A stretch of 64,000 bases of DNA from Fibrobacter sp. UWH4. GTDB taxonomy: Bacteria; Fibrobacterota; Fibrobacteria; Fibrobacterales; Fibrobacteraceae. The translations under genes and the position numbers were made by a program. The stretch is taken from positions 1 to 64,000 of the forward strand of contig NZ_FRAY01000004.1 in the NCBI RefSeq assembly GCF_900142475.1. The letters run 5' to 3'. The notes beneath the pieces are model-generated. The model had not been told where the DNA came from and did no database searches. It saw only the letters and a list, made by a program, of their open reading frames with translations. How positions within the stretch are numbered: position 1 is the first letter of the stretch; the number at the start of each line of letters is the position of its first letter. This document shows positions 32,592 through 40,397 of this stretch, in pieces.

Positions 32592-32632
32592 TTGACACGG
32601 AAAGAAAATTTATCTATTTTAATTAGGTAATA
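32592..32632 (+). promoter_or_regulatory. Promoter with TTTAATTAGG element
   Basis: TTGACA (32592-32597), a 17-bp spacer and TATTTT (32615-32620) make a normal sigma70 promoter. TTTAATTAGGTA (32618-32629) overlaps its -10 end and the start point. The gene starts at 32648 behind ACAGGAGAT. Confidence 0.75.
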
Positions 32633-32647
32633 ACAGGAGATAAACTT

Positions 32648-32854
32648 ATGGCCGCACATTGTCCTTATTGCCAGCACGAATTATCTGATAGCGAAGTTCG
32701 TTCAATACACAGTCAAATGACAGGAAGTCGCTCAACACCAACCTCCGCCGAGAACGGCCGCAAGTACGGCGGCAGGCCGAAGGGGGCAAAGAACCGCGCC
32801 CCTCGTGCAGACAAGGGCCTCAAAAGGGGGCCGCGTTCGAAGCCCATGCAGTAG
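32648..32854 (+). CDS. Small basic protein with one CxxC knuckle
   Basis: 68 residues. CPYCQHELS at the N terminus, then a basic tail (GRKYGGRPKGAKNRAPRADKGLKRGPRSK), suggests nucleic-acid binding. It is the only rightward gene in this part of the late region and has its own promoter. It faces the toxin-antitoxin operon across a terminator. Confidence 0.65.
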   Translation: MAAHCPYCQHELSDSEVRSIHSQMTGSRSTPTSAENGRKYGGRPKGAKNRAPRADKGLKRGPRSKPMQ

Positions 32855-32874
32855 TTTTTTCGTTTCCCCACGAT

Positions 32875-32907
32875 AAAAAAGCCTCCGGTATCACACTACC
32901 GGGGGCT
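32875..32907 (-). terminator. Terminator of the toxin-antitoxin operon
   Basis: AGCCTCCGGTA (32880-32890) pairs with TACCGGGGGCT (32897-32907). Read leftward it ends in six T. It separates the leftward TA operon from the rightward small gene. Confidence 0.85.
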
Positions 32908-32930
32908 GTTCTTATTAAATAATCAAGCCT

Positions 32931-33284
32931 CTAGAACTTGAAAAAAGCAGCAGGATCAGTACCGAACACTTCGCCCAACTTCACCGCCATCTTCCTTGAA
33001 ACCGGGCGCCTGTTGTTTTCCATGTCAGAAACTACCGTGACCGCAACACCCAGCTTTTCCGCAAGTTCCGCCTGGGTCATTCCGCGAAGGTCCCTATCAA
33101 GGTATATCGCTTCACCAGGTGAAGTCATTTCCCTGGCCTCCACAAGCTCGGGAATGTCCTCGGGCGCATAGGTTTCCGGTTCAATTTCAACGCCACCGAA
33201 ATTCTCCTTGAGAAAGTCAAGAAGTTTTTCGGGAATGACTTTTGCCGACACCCTAATACGGGGCTTTCTCACGACTGCCAACAT
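32931..33284 (-). CDS. Xre-family antitoxin (HigA-like)
   Basis: 117 residues. The C-terminal HTH is RGMTQAELAEKLGVAVTVVSDMENNRRPVSRKMAVKLGEVFGTDPAAFF; the N-terminal ~55 residues (VIPEKLLDFLKENFGGVEIEPETY) probably bind the toxin. It overlaps the toxin gene by 32 bp and follows it, the toxin-first order of hig-type modules. It likely represses the operon through the palindrome at 33524-33546. Confidence 0.85.
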   Translation of the reverse strand: MLAVVRKPRIRVSAKVIPEKLLDFLKENFGGVEIEPETYAPEDIPELVEAREMTSPGEAIYLDRDLRGMTQAELAEKLGVAVTVVSDMENNRRPVSRKMAVKLGEVFGTDPAAFFKF

Positions 33285-33516
33285 AGTAAACCTCGATTGT
33301 TAATGTTCCGTTTTCGTTTCTCCAGCAAGCCACCCAGCTATAGGATAGGTGGCAGTGATACGTGTCTTTTCCTAGCTTAGAAAAATTCCTGAATGAAGGC
33401 TGCATAGGACCCGTCGTTTTCAGAGAATCAATAAGTCGGTTTAGCTTTTTCCTATCGACCATAGGTAGGTTTTCAATGGATTTTTTCGCTGCCTTGGATA
33501 AAGTCACTTCGTACAT
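33253..33516 (-). CDS. RelE/HigB-family toxin
   Basis: 87 residues from ATG 33516. MYEVTLSKAAKKSIENLPMVDRKKLNRLIDSL, HCHLSYSWVACWRNENGTLTIEVYYVGSREKAPY is a RelE-fold mRNA interferase-type sequence (RVxW-like YSWVACW and YYVGSREKAPY C terminus). Longer frames begin at GTG 33531 or ATG 33522, but those lie inside the -10 element, so the message probably starts at or next to 33516. Confidence 0.85.
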   Translation of the reverse strand: MYEVTLSKAAKKSIENLPMVDRKKLNRLIDSLKTTGPMQPSFRNFSKLGKDTYHCHLSYSWVACWRNENGTLTIEVYYVGSREKAPY

Positions 33517-33522
33517 ATCCAT

Positions 33523-33563
33523 AATATACACTTTTTTTGTGTATATGTCAATACCTAATTAAA
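33523..33563 (-). promoter_or_regulatory. Toxin-antitoxin promoter with operator palindrome
   Basis: Leftward TTGACA (33546-33551), a 17-bp spacer, TATATT (33523-33528). The spacer and both boxes are spanned by the palindrome ATATACAC-7-GTGTATAT (33524-33546). TTTAATTAGGTAT (33551-33563) lies just upstream of the -35. Confidence 0.85.
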
Positions 33564-33601
33564 AAAAACAAAAAAGGTGACGCGGATTTCTCCACGCCAC
33601 C
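33561..33601 (-). terminator. Terminator of the leftward structural operon
   Basis: GGTGACGCGGA (33576-33586) pairs with TCCACGCCACC (33591-33601) with two mismatches; leftward it runs into TTTTTTGTTTTTTTT. It closes the structural operon just before the TA promoter. Confidence 0.8.
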
Positions 33602-33624
33602 CCGGGTCTTCGCGGAACCTTGGT

Positions 33625-33908
33625 TTAGGCCTTGGTCGCGTTCACGGACGTAGCCTTGGCGGCACTTCCGTTACCGTTTCCTTCACCTGGCCGTCGGCGT
33701 ACTTTTCCGCCTTGAGCTGGGCGATTTCGTTGTCCTTCTGCGAAAGCTGGTACACGGGGCTTGCTGCGGGATTCTAGTTCCCGAACAGGCCTCCGAGACC
33801 GTTTCCGTTGAGAAGTCCAGTAGCAGCGGCAAGTGCCACGCTACCGAAGGTAGTGCCGAGGACACCCGTCACCGGGGCCTTTTCGTTGTTGTCATTGTAT
33901 GTAGCCAT
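33625..33908 (-). pseudogene. Small phage protein gene interrupted by an amber codon and a frame change
   Basis: From ATG 33908 (AAGGAGATG upstream) the frame reads MATYNDNNEKAPVTGVLG...GLGGLFGN, then TAG at 33774-33776, and continues NPAASPVYQLSQKDNEIAQLKAEKYADGQVKE to TGA 33642-33644. Gly-rich region plus SQKDNEIAQLKAEKY coiled coil is a layout seen in intact small gut-phage proteins, so the TAG splits one gene. Near the end, another frame gives GNGNGSAAKATSVNATKA to TAA 33625-33627. It is either decayed or read through. Confidence 0.6.
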
Positions 33909-33974
33909 CTTATCATCTCCTTTCAGCTGGCTTGTTAAATGCCTTCCGGGATTTTCCCGGTCGGCTCTCTAAAC

Positions 33975-34370
33975 TTATTGCGGCTCATAAATCGCGAGCC
34001 TGTTCTCGTTCCTGCAGAGCATCGTGACCATGGTCTCGGCGTTCGCGCTCTCGAACACGGCGGGTTCCACGCCCGGCTTGTAAGCCTCGCTGTTGTGGCT
34101 CATGCCGACAAGGATGCAACCGGCGGAATCCTCCCAGGTGTTGCCGCGATGGATACGGATTCCACGGCTCGCCTTGACTGTCGCATTGTACACCAGCGGA
34201 AGCTCCCGCTTGAACTTCGTTGACTTGGAGTTCTGTACGTTGTAGCAGCCCGTAGGGATGGCCTTGGCGGCGTTCTCCAGCGTGTAGCAGACGAACGCAC
34301 CGTTCAGGTAAAGCGACCCCAGGATTGACTTTTCCGTGCGGATTTGGCGGACGAGCACCATCATACGCAA
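33975..34370 (-). CDS. DUF5675-like protein, YkuD-resembling active site
   Basis: 131 residues. LENAAKAIPTGCYNV and IRIHRGNTWEDSAGCILVG match the DUF5675 family. The arrangement His74...Ser82-x-Gly84-Cys85 resembles the HxnSxGC catalytic motif of L,D-transpeptidases. It lies in the usual place of phage lysis genes, and no other candidate lysin is visible. A role in cell-wall processing or lysis is inference. Confidence 0.6.
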   Translation of the reverse strand: MRMMVLVRQIRTEKSILGSLYLNGAFVCYTLENAAKAIPTGCYNVQNSKSTKFKRELPLVYNATVKASRGIRIHRGNTWEDSAGCILVGMSHNSEAYKPGVEPAVFESANAETMVTMLCRNENRLAIYEPQ

Positions 34371-34852
34371 GTCTCCATCCTTACAAGCCCACGTACACCG
34401 TAGGAATCGTTACCCCAGTGAAGGCGGCAACCAGCGAAAAGGCCAACCATAAAATCGGCGGTCGATGCCTTGAACCTCGACACCCCGGCTTCCCGCAGGA
34501 TTCCACGGAATATGTCGTCGCACTCCGAGCGGGTGAAGATTCCGTATGCGCCCACGGAGGCGTATAGCCAGTCGTGCACGGCCCCGGCGAGGTTGTACAG
34601 CTCGTTGACGTCGTCCCAGTCGGGCATGAACCAGCGAAGCGGCCTGGGAACAGAAAGCCCGTCGCAACGGAACCCGGAACCGCCCGGCTCGCTGTCGCGT
34701 CCACGGAAACGGAACGCCGCCGCAAATTCCACGCCGTCCTTTACAAGTTGCAGGTGCAGGGTGTCGCTCCACATCAGAACGCGGGAGCCGTCCTTGTCCC
34801 TGTGCCACACGAACGGCCTGTCAACCCAGGCTTTCTTTACCGTCACTGCCAT
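34361..34852 (-). CDS. DUF1353-like phage protein
   Basis: 163 residues. GFRCDGLSVPRPLRWFMPD, LAGAVHDWLYA and FTRSECDDIFRGILREAGVS are the signature of DUF1353, common next to phage lysis and tail-fibre genes. HDWLY...D is a possible metal or active site. Function unknown. It overlaps the DUF5675 gene by 10 bp. Confidence 0.75.
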   Translation of the reverse strand: MAVTVKKAWVDRPFVWHRDKDGSRVLMWSDTLHLQLVKDGVEFAAAFRFRGRDSEPGGSGFRCDGLSVPRPLRWFMPDWDDVNELYNLAGAVHDWLYASVGAYGIFTRSECDDIFRGILREAGVSRFKASTADFMVGLFAGCRLHWGNDSYGVRGLVRMETCV

Positions 34853-34864
34853 AATCGCACCTCC

Positions 34865-34942
34865 CTACTTTTTCGGTTTCATGGGCCATTCCATGATGAT
34901 TACGCCGACAATCAGAATCAAAAGCATAAGCCACACTGTCAC
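34865..34942 (-). CDS. 25-residue single-TM peptide
   Basis: GTG start overlapping the previous stop (GTGA). It reads VTVWLMLLILIVGVIIMEW then PMKPKK: one hydrophobic helix and a basic tail. Its place between a coiled-coil protein and DUF1353 suggests a holin- or spanin-like lysis helper. It is too short for a family match. Confidence 0.5.
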   Translation of the reverse strand: MTVWLMLLILIVGVIIMEWPMKPKK

Positions 34943-35199
34943 TTCCTCCCGGCCCGGACTTCGCCTATGAGCTGGTTAAGAAGTTCATTGTTGCGGTCTA
35001 TCTTCTGGTCAAGCGTTCGGAATGCGGCATCCCCGTCATCGAGACGCTTGTCGTTCTGCTGCATCCTTGTCTCCAATACCGCCATCCGCTCGTCCAGCCC
35101 CTTCTTTGCGGAATCCGCCTTGCGGTCGGAATGCAGCGACTTTATCACCGCTCCGAGTGCCGCCGCAAGAGCACCGAGGTCGATTCCTGTTATATCCAT
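34939..35199 (-). CDS. Small coiled-coil protein of the putative lysis group
   Basis: 86 residues. IDLGALAAALGAVIKSLHS is weakly hydrophobic, then a long heptad coiled coil, LDERMAVLETRMQQNDKRLDDGDAAFRTLDQKIDRNNELLNQLI. The layout recalls hemolysin XhlA-like phage proteins, but with the hydrophobic part at the N terminus. It is followed by the 25-residue TM peptide. Confidence 0.55.
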   Translation of the reverse strand: MDITGIDLGALAAALGAVIKSLHSDRKADSAKKGLDERMAVLETRMQQNDKRLDDGDAAFRTLDQKIDRNNELLNQLIGEVRAGRK

Positions 35200-35217
35200 A
35201 GCCTCCTCCTTTCCTTG

Positions 35218-36063
35218 CTATACGTAGTCACCGCCGACAGGATAAACCTTGCCGTCAACCTTTACGACCTGTATGGCAGTGTATCCGGGCACCTGGAATA
35301 AGGTCTTTGCAAAAATGTTGTCGTTGAACTGCAAGGCAGTTCCCGTCTTGTTAACGATTAACGCTACTGTGCCGTCACTCAAACTTGAGAGGGATGAGGT
35401 AATGCTCGACTCGTCGCCTGAGGTAGAAGCCGTGTATATTGAACCGGTACCGAACTTGACGTGACCGCCTACTTCAAGGTTGCCGTTCGAAGTCTTGATG
35501 TCGCCGCTGTTAGATTCAAAGCCGCCGTCGGCCGTAACCGTTCCTGTCGCAATGACGTCATCGGCGGACAAGTCGCCCGTAATGTTGGCATCACCTGTGA
35601 CACCGATGTCACCGCCAACGGTGACATCGCCAGTTACGCCAAGGTTGCCATCGATAGAGCCGTTACCGGAAATATCCAATGTCACGCCCTCGAGGACGTT
35701 GGCAGAGATGCTGTAGAAGCTGTTAATGAAGGGTCCGTTGCTGCCGTAACCGATATTGCCGCCTCTCTGCGCATTGCTCTTGATGGTCACTGAATTGAAT
35801 TCAGCACTGTCGGCGATAACGAAATGCAGGCCTTCAATCACGGGGCCGACATTCTGCCTATCCTCCCAATAGGCGCCGCCGATGGTCAACTTGTGGAGGG
35901 TCATCTCGTTAGAGCCGCCAGCCATGATGTAGGCGACAAGCGCGGACAGTTGCAGTTTCCTGTCACGGTTGCTTCCTGTTCCCTGGACTAGGTAGAAAAG
36001 GTCGTTGCCCGATAGCGTGTCCGCATAGTCTTTTTCAAGAAGTGTAGTTATGTTCTGCGCCAT
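35218..36063 (-). CDS. Tail fibre-like protein with GDVTVGGDI-type repeats
   Basis: 281 residues. An N-terminal attachment-like segment (DTLSGNDLFYLVQGTGSNRDRKLQLSALVAYI) is followed by short glycine/aspartate beta repeats (GNLGVTGDVTVGGDIGVTGD, ANITGDLSADDVIATGTVTA) typical of trimeric fibre shafts. It is likely a receptor-contacting fibre or accessory; the C terminus is short (KVDGKVYPVGGDYV). Confidence 0.65.
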   Translation of the reverse strand: MAQNITTLLEKDYADTLSGNDLFYLVQGTGSNRDRKLQLSALVAYIMAGGSNEMTLHKLTIGGAYWEDRQNVGPVIEGLHFVIADSAEFNSVTIKSNAQRGGNIGYGSNGPFINSFYSISANVLEGVTLDISGNGSIDGNLGVTGDVTVGGDIGVTGDANITGDLSADDVIATGTVTADGGFESNSGDIKTSNGNLEVGGHVKFGTGSIYTASTSGDESSITSSLSSLSDGTVALIVNKTGTALQFNDNIFAKTLFQVPGYTAIQVVKVDGKVYPVGGDYV

Positions 36064-36065
36064 TG

Positions 36066-36392
36066 TTATTCCTCCGTATTGTCCGCCTCATCAAGGGATT
36101 TGACAAGCCTGTCCGCAATAGCCTTTTGGGCATCGTCGAGTTTTTCGTAGATAACACCCTGGATGTACCTTGCCGCACTGTCGAACATGCCTACCGAAAT
36201 AAACGTAAGGACTCCGGCGTTCGTAATCCACAACGTCGCGTCCTCGCCTTCCATGTCGTCGAGAAAATCGTCGATTATGTGCGGTGCGACATGCCGGTTC
36301 CATTCACGGCCGGACTTGTACATACCGCTTGAAAAAATCCTTTGCGAACGTTCGTCCGTCTGTTTTGCCAAATAATTTTTTCCGTAATTCAT
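36066..36392 (-). CDS. Small phage protein between two fibre genes
   Basis: 108 residues, acidic at both ends, alpha-helical with a short hydrophobic middle (TNAGVLTFISVGMFD). Two bases from each neighbour, so part of the fibre operon. It could be a fibre chaperone; no motif proves this. Confidence 0.55.
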   Translation of the reverse strand: MNYGKNYLAKQTDERSQRIFSSGMYKSGREWNRHVAPHIIDDFLDDMEGEDATLWITNAGVLTFISVGMFDSAARYIQGVIYEKLDDAQKAIADRLVKSLDEADNTEE

Positions 36393-36393
36393 T

Positions 36394-37512
36394 TTAAGCC
36401 CCCTGCGATACGCTTACATTCGAAATTGCCGCGAAGAACCTGTAAAGGGATTCACCCTGCGGAGCCATCGTAGCGAAAGTCGTCTTGATTTCTGCCGGAT
36501 CACTGCGGTCTGTCATGCTCAGGTTGTCCGTATACCACCCCAATTTCGGTGTAGTGTTCAGGTTTTCCGAATAGGTGTTTCCGATGAACTTGACTGAGTT
36601 CGCATTGGTCAAAATCACAAGGAAGTAGAGCTTGCTTGAAGACAGTTTCGCATTATCCTTGCACTGCGTAATCGAAGCGGCATGAAGTCCAGTAGTGGAG
36701 ACTTGCGAAGCCACGTTGTCCGTATTCGCGACCCAGTTGATAGTATTTGTTGCCAAGTCATACTCGTACAGGCAAAGGTAAAGGTAGTCACAGTTCCCGG
36801 TCTGATTAGTTGCATAGAAAATCTTAGAATCGGTCGTATTGATTTCCTGGTCCATGTTCGGAGAGAACAGCGTCCCCTTGGCGAAAATAGAACCGTTTCC
36901 TTGAATCGTATTTCCACCCTGAACAGATCCGAGGTCCAAAGTGTAGATTATCTTGGAGTGCAGCGTTTCAACGGCTTCCTCGACCTCTTCCGTCACCACG
37001 CCCTGGATTTCTTCAATATCAAGTGCGACAACCTTCACGCCGCCGTCGTCTTCAAATTCAAGACCTGTTCCCAGCTTTACGGAAATTTCACCGTTAGTGA
37101 TATCGATTCCGTCGCCAGCTTCATATTCGCTAGAGTCCGATAAAGTCCACGTGTAAGCACCATTTATTTTTTTTAGGAATAGGTTGTTCGTCTTGGAAGA
37201 GAACCTGTAGACCTCATTTTTCATGTATCCATAAAGAAAGAACTTATCGACATAATTTGCAGGATTCCGATATTCAATGGTGACGTATCTTCCGTCATTC
37301 ACGGCACTTACAACATCGTCGGAATCCGGCCATTCTATTTGCTGGGTTTGGGAATCGAAGGTCGCCACCAATACAATAGTATTGTCCGATATGTCACTCG
37401 CCGGAACCTTGTACGTCTTGTCGTTTTCAACGGCCATAGGAATGTACGCACCTGCGGTCTTCATCGCCGCAAGCGTACTGGTATCGAGTTCTGAAATTTT
37501 CTTTTCTGCCAT
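36394..37512 (-). CDS. Tail fibre/receptor-binding-like protein
   Basis: 372 residues. The N-terminal KISELDTSTLAAMKTAGAYIPMAVENDKTYKVPASDI is the type of attachment segment that opens many phage fibre and appendage proteins, and is similar in plan to the protein at 35218. The middle is a helical stalk (GLEFEDDGGVKVVALDIEEI), the C-terminal ~180 residues a beta-rich head. It follows the DUF2612 baseplate gene. Confidence 0.6.
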   Translation of the reverse strand: MAEKKISELDTSTLAAMKTAGAYIPMAVENDKTYKVPASDISDNTIVLVATFDSQTQQIEWPDSDDVVSAVNDGRYVTIEYRNPANYVDKFFLYGYMKNEVYRFSSKTNNLFLKKINGAYTWTLSDSSEYEAGDGIDITNGEISVKLGTGLEFEDDGGVKVVALDIEEIQGVVTEEVEEAVETLHSKIIYTLDLGSVQGGNTIQGNGSIFAKGTLFSPNMDQEINTTDSKIFYATNQTGNCDYLYLCLYEYDLATNTINWVANTDNVASQVSTTGLHAASITQCKDNAKLSSSKLYFLVILTNANSVKFIGNTYSENLNTTPKLGWYTDNLSMTDRSDPAEIKTTFATMAPQGESLYRFFAAISNVSVSQGA

Positions 37513-37520
37513 AACAACCT

Positions 37521-38135
37521 CTATTCTGTAACGAGATTTTCTCCAGTTTCGGTAAGAATGGATTCGCCCTCTTCGGTAACAAGCTGATAACTTTCGCCGA
37601 CATGGCTGTCTTCGGCCACCATCAGGAACAGCTTGCCGTTTGCATCCGCCAGAAGCGAGCCGTCACCCATTTCAACGGCCGCACCGGGCAACCCCAGCAC
37701 CCCTGCAGGGGCCAGCCTCTTAACCGTACTACGTAACAGCTGCCTTCCGTTCGGAGTGTACACGAAAAATGTCAGCGGAACTTCGTCCATGTACTGCGGT
37801 GCAGGATCGCCCGACTTGTCGATTGCATTGGAAATAAGGTAATCAATCGTACCTGCGTTGTTCACTTTCGCATATTCAAGAATCCGCGAACGGAACGACT
37901 CGTCGGATTCCCCCGGATTGCGTTCGAGGCCGACTATTTTTCCCAACAAGTCAAGCCATTCGCCAGAGGCATTTTCAACGCTGGCAACGCCCTGTAACGA
38001 AACGGCGGCATCCTCGATGTACTGGACACAATTTTCAACGACGGCCCTGATTATGCCGAGAAGGTTGTGGCTTTCCCGGTACTCCTCAAGGACCAGCTCC
38101 CTGATTTCGTTCCAAAGTTCCTTGCGCACGACCAT
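37521..38135 (-). CDS. Baseplate protein, DUF2612-like
   Basis: 204 residues. NASGEWLDLLGKIVGLERNPGESDESFRSRILEYAKVNNAGTIDYLISN is the wedge-type signature: WLDxLGxIVGxxR, then FRxRI. It sits directly behind the gpJ-like gene, where tail protein I or DUF2612 is expected. The C-terminal tail has short repeats (EEGESILTETGENLVTE). Confidence 0.75.
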   Translation of the reverse strand: MVVRKELWNEIRELVLEEYRESHNLLGIIRAVVENCVQYIEDAAVSLQGVASVENASGEWLDLLGKIVGLERNPGESDESFRSRILEYAKVNNAGTIDYLISNAIDKSGDPAPQYMDEVPLTFFVYTPNGRQLLRSTVKRLAPAGVLGLPGAAVEMGDGSLLADANGKLFLMVAEDSHVGESYQLVTEEGESILTETGENLVTE

Positions 38136-38136
38136 T

Positions 38137-39045
38137 CTACACCTTCGTCACGGTGATGTTCTCTTCCGGTATCACTGCATAGGTGTCTGCGGAAACAGGA
38201 ACCCTGCTCGAAGTCCAGCCGGTTGAACCATTCGCGGAGACTTCGACCGTTACCGTATCGATCCCAGGTACTTCGTACACGGCCTGCACAACCCTTTGCG
38301 GAATGATGTCCTGCCCTGGCCTGTATTCGGTAAGCGCCCATTCGGCGACACTTGCCGCTACCTTTGAAGCAAAATCGTCAGGAAGGACTTCTTCTTCGTA
38401 CTCGGTAATCGTAATCCGCATGAAGTATGCGTCTGAGCCTTCTATCCTGTTGAACTTCATAATGTGCGGAAGGCCTACCATGTCCTCGGCTGTTCCTGAA
38501 GACGAACCGTAAGTGGGAACACCGGCGGCCTTGCAGTCGAAAATTGCCTGGGCGATTTCGTTGTCCGTCTTGGTGACGCTTTCTGGAATGTAGACGGCTA
38601 TATGGTGCCCGGGTATTCCGTCGCCGTCCGTTTCAGGCTCGTCATTCACCTTCATCGTAACCGACGAACCCAGTTCCTTCCTAAGGTATGTCAGCATCGC
38701 GTCGTATGTTGCAAACCCGGTCGTATCGCTTGAAACAAGCCGTCCTCGATAGCTGTCATCGTCTTCCCCGCTGTTTCGAGGAATCCCCATGAGTGCGCCC
38801 AGGTTGTCAAGGAATACGCCGTACGAGCTGTCAAGGTCAAGCGCGGACGCAGCCCCCTGTATAGCCTCGGCGGCCTCGCTGTAGGCGTAGGCGAAAAGGT
38901 CTATGAGCTGGCCGTCTGGAGAACTGGGCGTCGTGTCGAGTTCATCACCGAAAAGCCCCTTGAACTTCGCTTCCAGTTCATTACGGATTTCGCGGTAGCT
39001 CTTGACCGAAATTCCACTTGCAGAAACACTAATCGCCGTAGCCAT
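38137..39045 (-). CDS. Baseplate J/gp47-like protein
   Basis: 302 residues from ATG 39045 (AGGAGA seven bases upstream, TGATG overlap with the preceding gene). SYREIRNELEAKFKGLFG, SPDGQLIDLFAYAYSEAAEAIQ, LDNLGALMGIPRNSGEDDDSYRGRLV is the classic baseplate J opening. It forms the wedge ring of contractile tails and ties the phage to myoviruses. Confidence 0.9.
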   Translation of the reverse strand: MATAISVSASGISVKSYREIRNELEAKFKGLFGDELDTTPSSPDGQLIDLFAYAYSEAAEAIQGAASALDLDSSYGVFLDNLGALMGIPRNSGEDDDSYRGRLVSSDTTGFATYDAMLTYLRKELGSSVTMKVNDEPETDGDGIPGHHIAVYIPESVTKTDNEIAQAIFDCKAAGVPTYGSSSGTAEDMVGLPHIMKFNRIEGSDAYFMRITITEYEEEVLPDDFASKVAASVAEWALTEYRPGQDIIPQRVVQAVYEVPGIDTVTVEVSANGSTGWTSSRVPVSADTYAVIPEENITVTKV

Positions 39046-39416
39046 CAAAATTCTCCTGTTGCGACAGAGCCGTCATTTGCCTGCACCTTGAAAGAACCGG
39101 TCAGGTTCCTCTTGCCTTCCTTGACATCAAGAGTCAACTGCAAGACCTTCTTCACTGTCGGCAGTTCGGAAAGTTTCTCACGTATAATCTTCGTGGCGAC
39201 ATCGAGATGCTGTACCGGCAAGCCCAAAATCCTATTGAACCACGGAACGCCATGAGTGTAGTCAACGAACGACTCGCCCTCCTCGCAACGCAAAAGGCAA
39301 AGTCCAGCCTGTTGAGCACGTAAACGGTGGACTTCTGCGGTGTCCTTCTTGAGCCTCGCAATCGAGGCGCCGTCACGGTATATGTCATGTGCGTTGTCAA
39401 GGCGTAATTCGTTCAT
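39045..39416 (-). CDS. Baseplate wedge protein, gp25/GpW-like
   Basis: 123 residues. GESFVDYTHGVPWFNRILGLPVQHLDVATKIIREKLSELPTVKKVLQLTLDVKEGKRNLTGSFKVQ fits the small lysozyme-like gp25/DUF2634 wedge proteins (E-rich start, GVPW, then a final beta hairpin). It is placed immediately before the J gene, as in most contractile phages. Confidence 0.75.
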   Translation of the reverse strand: MNELRLDNAHDIYRDGASIARLKKDTAEVHRLRAQQAGLCLLRCEEGESFVDYTHGVPWFNRILGLPVQHLDVATKIIREKLSELPTVKKVLQLTLDVKEGKRNLTGSFKVQANDGSVATGEF

Positions 39417-39485
39417 AATTCCAAAAATACTCCCTTATGCCGACAAAGAAAATCAATACCGAAACACGCTTAAATACACCTAAAA

Positions 39486-39866
39486 TCACTCGGCGGAAAC
39501 AGAAATTTGGCCGGCAGACTGTACCGTAGCCGTTATAGTGAACGTCTGCGTATCGCCGCTAGGATTTGTCGCTGACACTTCGAACTCCGCAGAATCACCT
39601 TCAAGCAATACGTTCCTGCCGTCAACCTTGACAAATTCTGCGGAACTTTCGAAACTGGCCACTACGGTACCGCCACCGGCATAGGCCCCGACAGTCCACG
39701 CAGTTGCTGTCAAGGTCGTTCCGTCAACATACACTCCTTTGCCGTCGGCCTTTACCGTCTGCGAAGCCGCTCCAGGTTGCGCAGTGACAACGGCAGCACC
39801 CATCGGAGTTTCGCCCATCTTCGCCGTGTATGTCAGCACCATCCCTTCAACGGCTACGTATTTCAT
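39486..39866 (-). CDS. Small beta-rich baseplate protein, possible spike tip
   Basis: 126 residues with repeated VKADGKGVYVDGTTLTAT / VKVDGRNVLLEGDSAEFEV units, resembling PAAR-like tip repeats (xxVxxDGKxVLxxG). It lies between the Gp138-type spike and the gp25-like gene, where a spike tip could be encoded. It lacks the conserved PAAR His/Cys zinc ligands as far as I can see. Confidence 0.45.
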   Translation of the reverse strand: MKYVAVEGMVLTYTAKMGETPMGAAVVTAQPGAASQTVKADGKGVYVDGTTLTATAWTVGAYAGGGTVVASFESSAEFVKVDGRNVLLEGDSAEFEVSATNPSGDTQTFTITATVQSAGQISVSAE

Positions 39867-39869
39867 CGT

Positions 39870-40397
39870 CTATTCCCCGGAAGGTGCGGCAACCTCAAGA
39901 TGCCCGTTTACAAGCACCGTGCCGTCGTTTTTCATCTCGATGCTACCCTTGCCCACCACCTTCACGGAATCGCGCCCGAGCGTCACGGAAACCGCCTTCG
40001 AGCCGCCCCTGGTAAGCGGTATTGCCATAAGGTCGTTGATGTCGTTTCCCGAGAACGACAGCGGACTTGTCGGGCCTCCGTCTTCTCCCGCTTCCACCCA
40101 TGCCCGCAAATCGCGGCTCGATGCCACGCAGAGAACTGGGTCGCCAGCCTTGATTTCGAATTTCACCACTGCCGCCGAAGTTCCCGGCCATAGCACTGGG
40201 ACCCCCTCGACCGGGAGCGGTTCATCGTCTTCCCCGTCGGGTTCCATCTGCATGTTCTTCAGCACGTTCCTTATGGACGGTGTGACATCCACGGTGCCGT
40301 CGTCGTTGACGTTCTTCACGACTCCAGGAAAGGCTGTCTCGAAGCCTTCCATGTAGTTGTCCAGCACCTGCCTAATCAGTTTCACGAACTGGTTCAT
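39870..40397 (-). CDS. Membrane-puncturing spike protein, Gp138/gpV-like
   Basis: 175 residues from ATG 40397, overlapping the hub gene (ATGA). An OB-fold N-terminal domain: FETAFPGVVKNVNDDGTVDVTPSIRNVLK, EGVPVLWPGTSAAVVKFEIKAGDPVLCVASSRD, then a beta-helical end GSIEMKNDGTVLVNGHLEV. These are features of Gp138_N/gp5 spike proteins of contractile tails. Confidence 0.8.
   Translation of the reverse strand: MNQFVKLIRQVLDNYMEGFETAFPGVVKNVNDDGTVDVTPSIRNVLKNMQMEPDGEDDEPLPVEGVPVLWPGTSAAVVKFEIKAGDPVLCVASSRDLRAWVEAGEDGGPTSPLSFSGNDINDLMAIPLTRGGSKAVSVTLGRDSVKVVGKGSIEMKNDGTVLVNGHLEVAAPSGE

Noticed and set aside
33774..33776. Amber codon reassigned to an amino acid in this phage
   Set aside because: Other genes end in TAG (for example the HNH-like gene at 23387 and the genes ending at 53820 and 56107), and no amber suppressor tRNA was seen.
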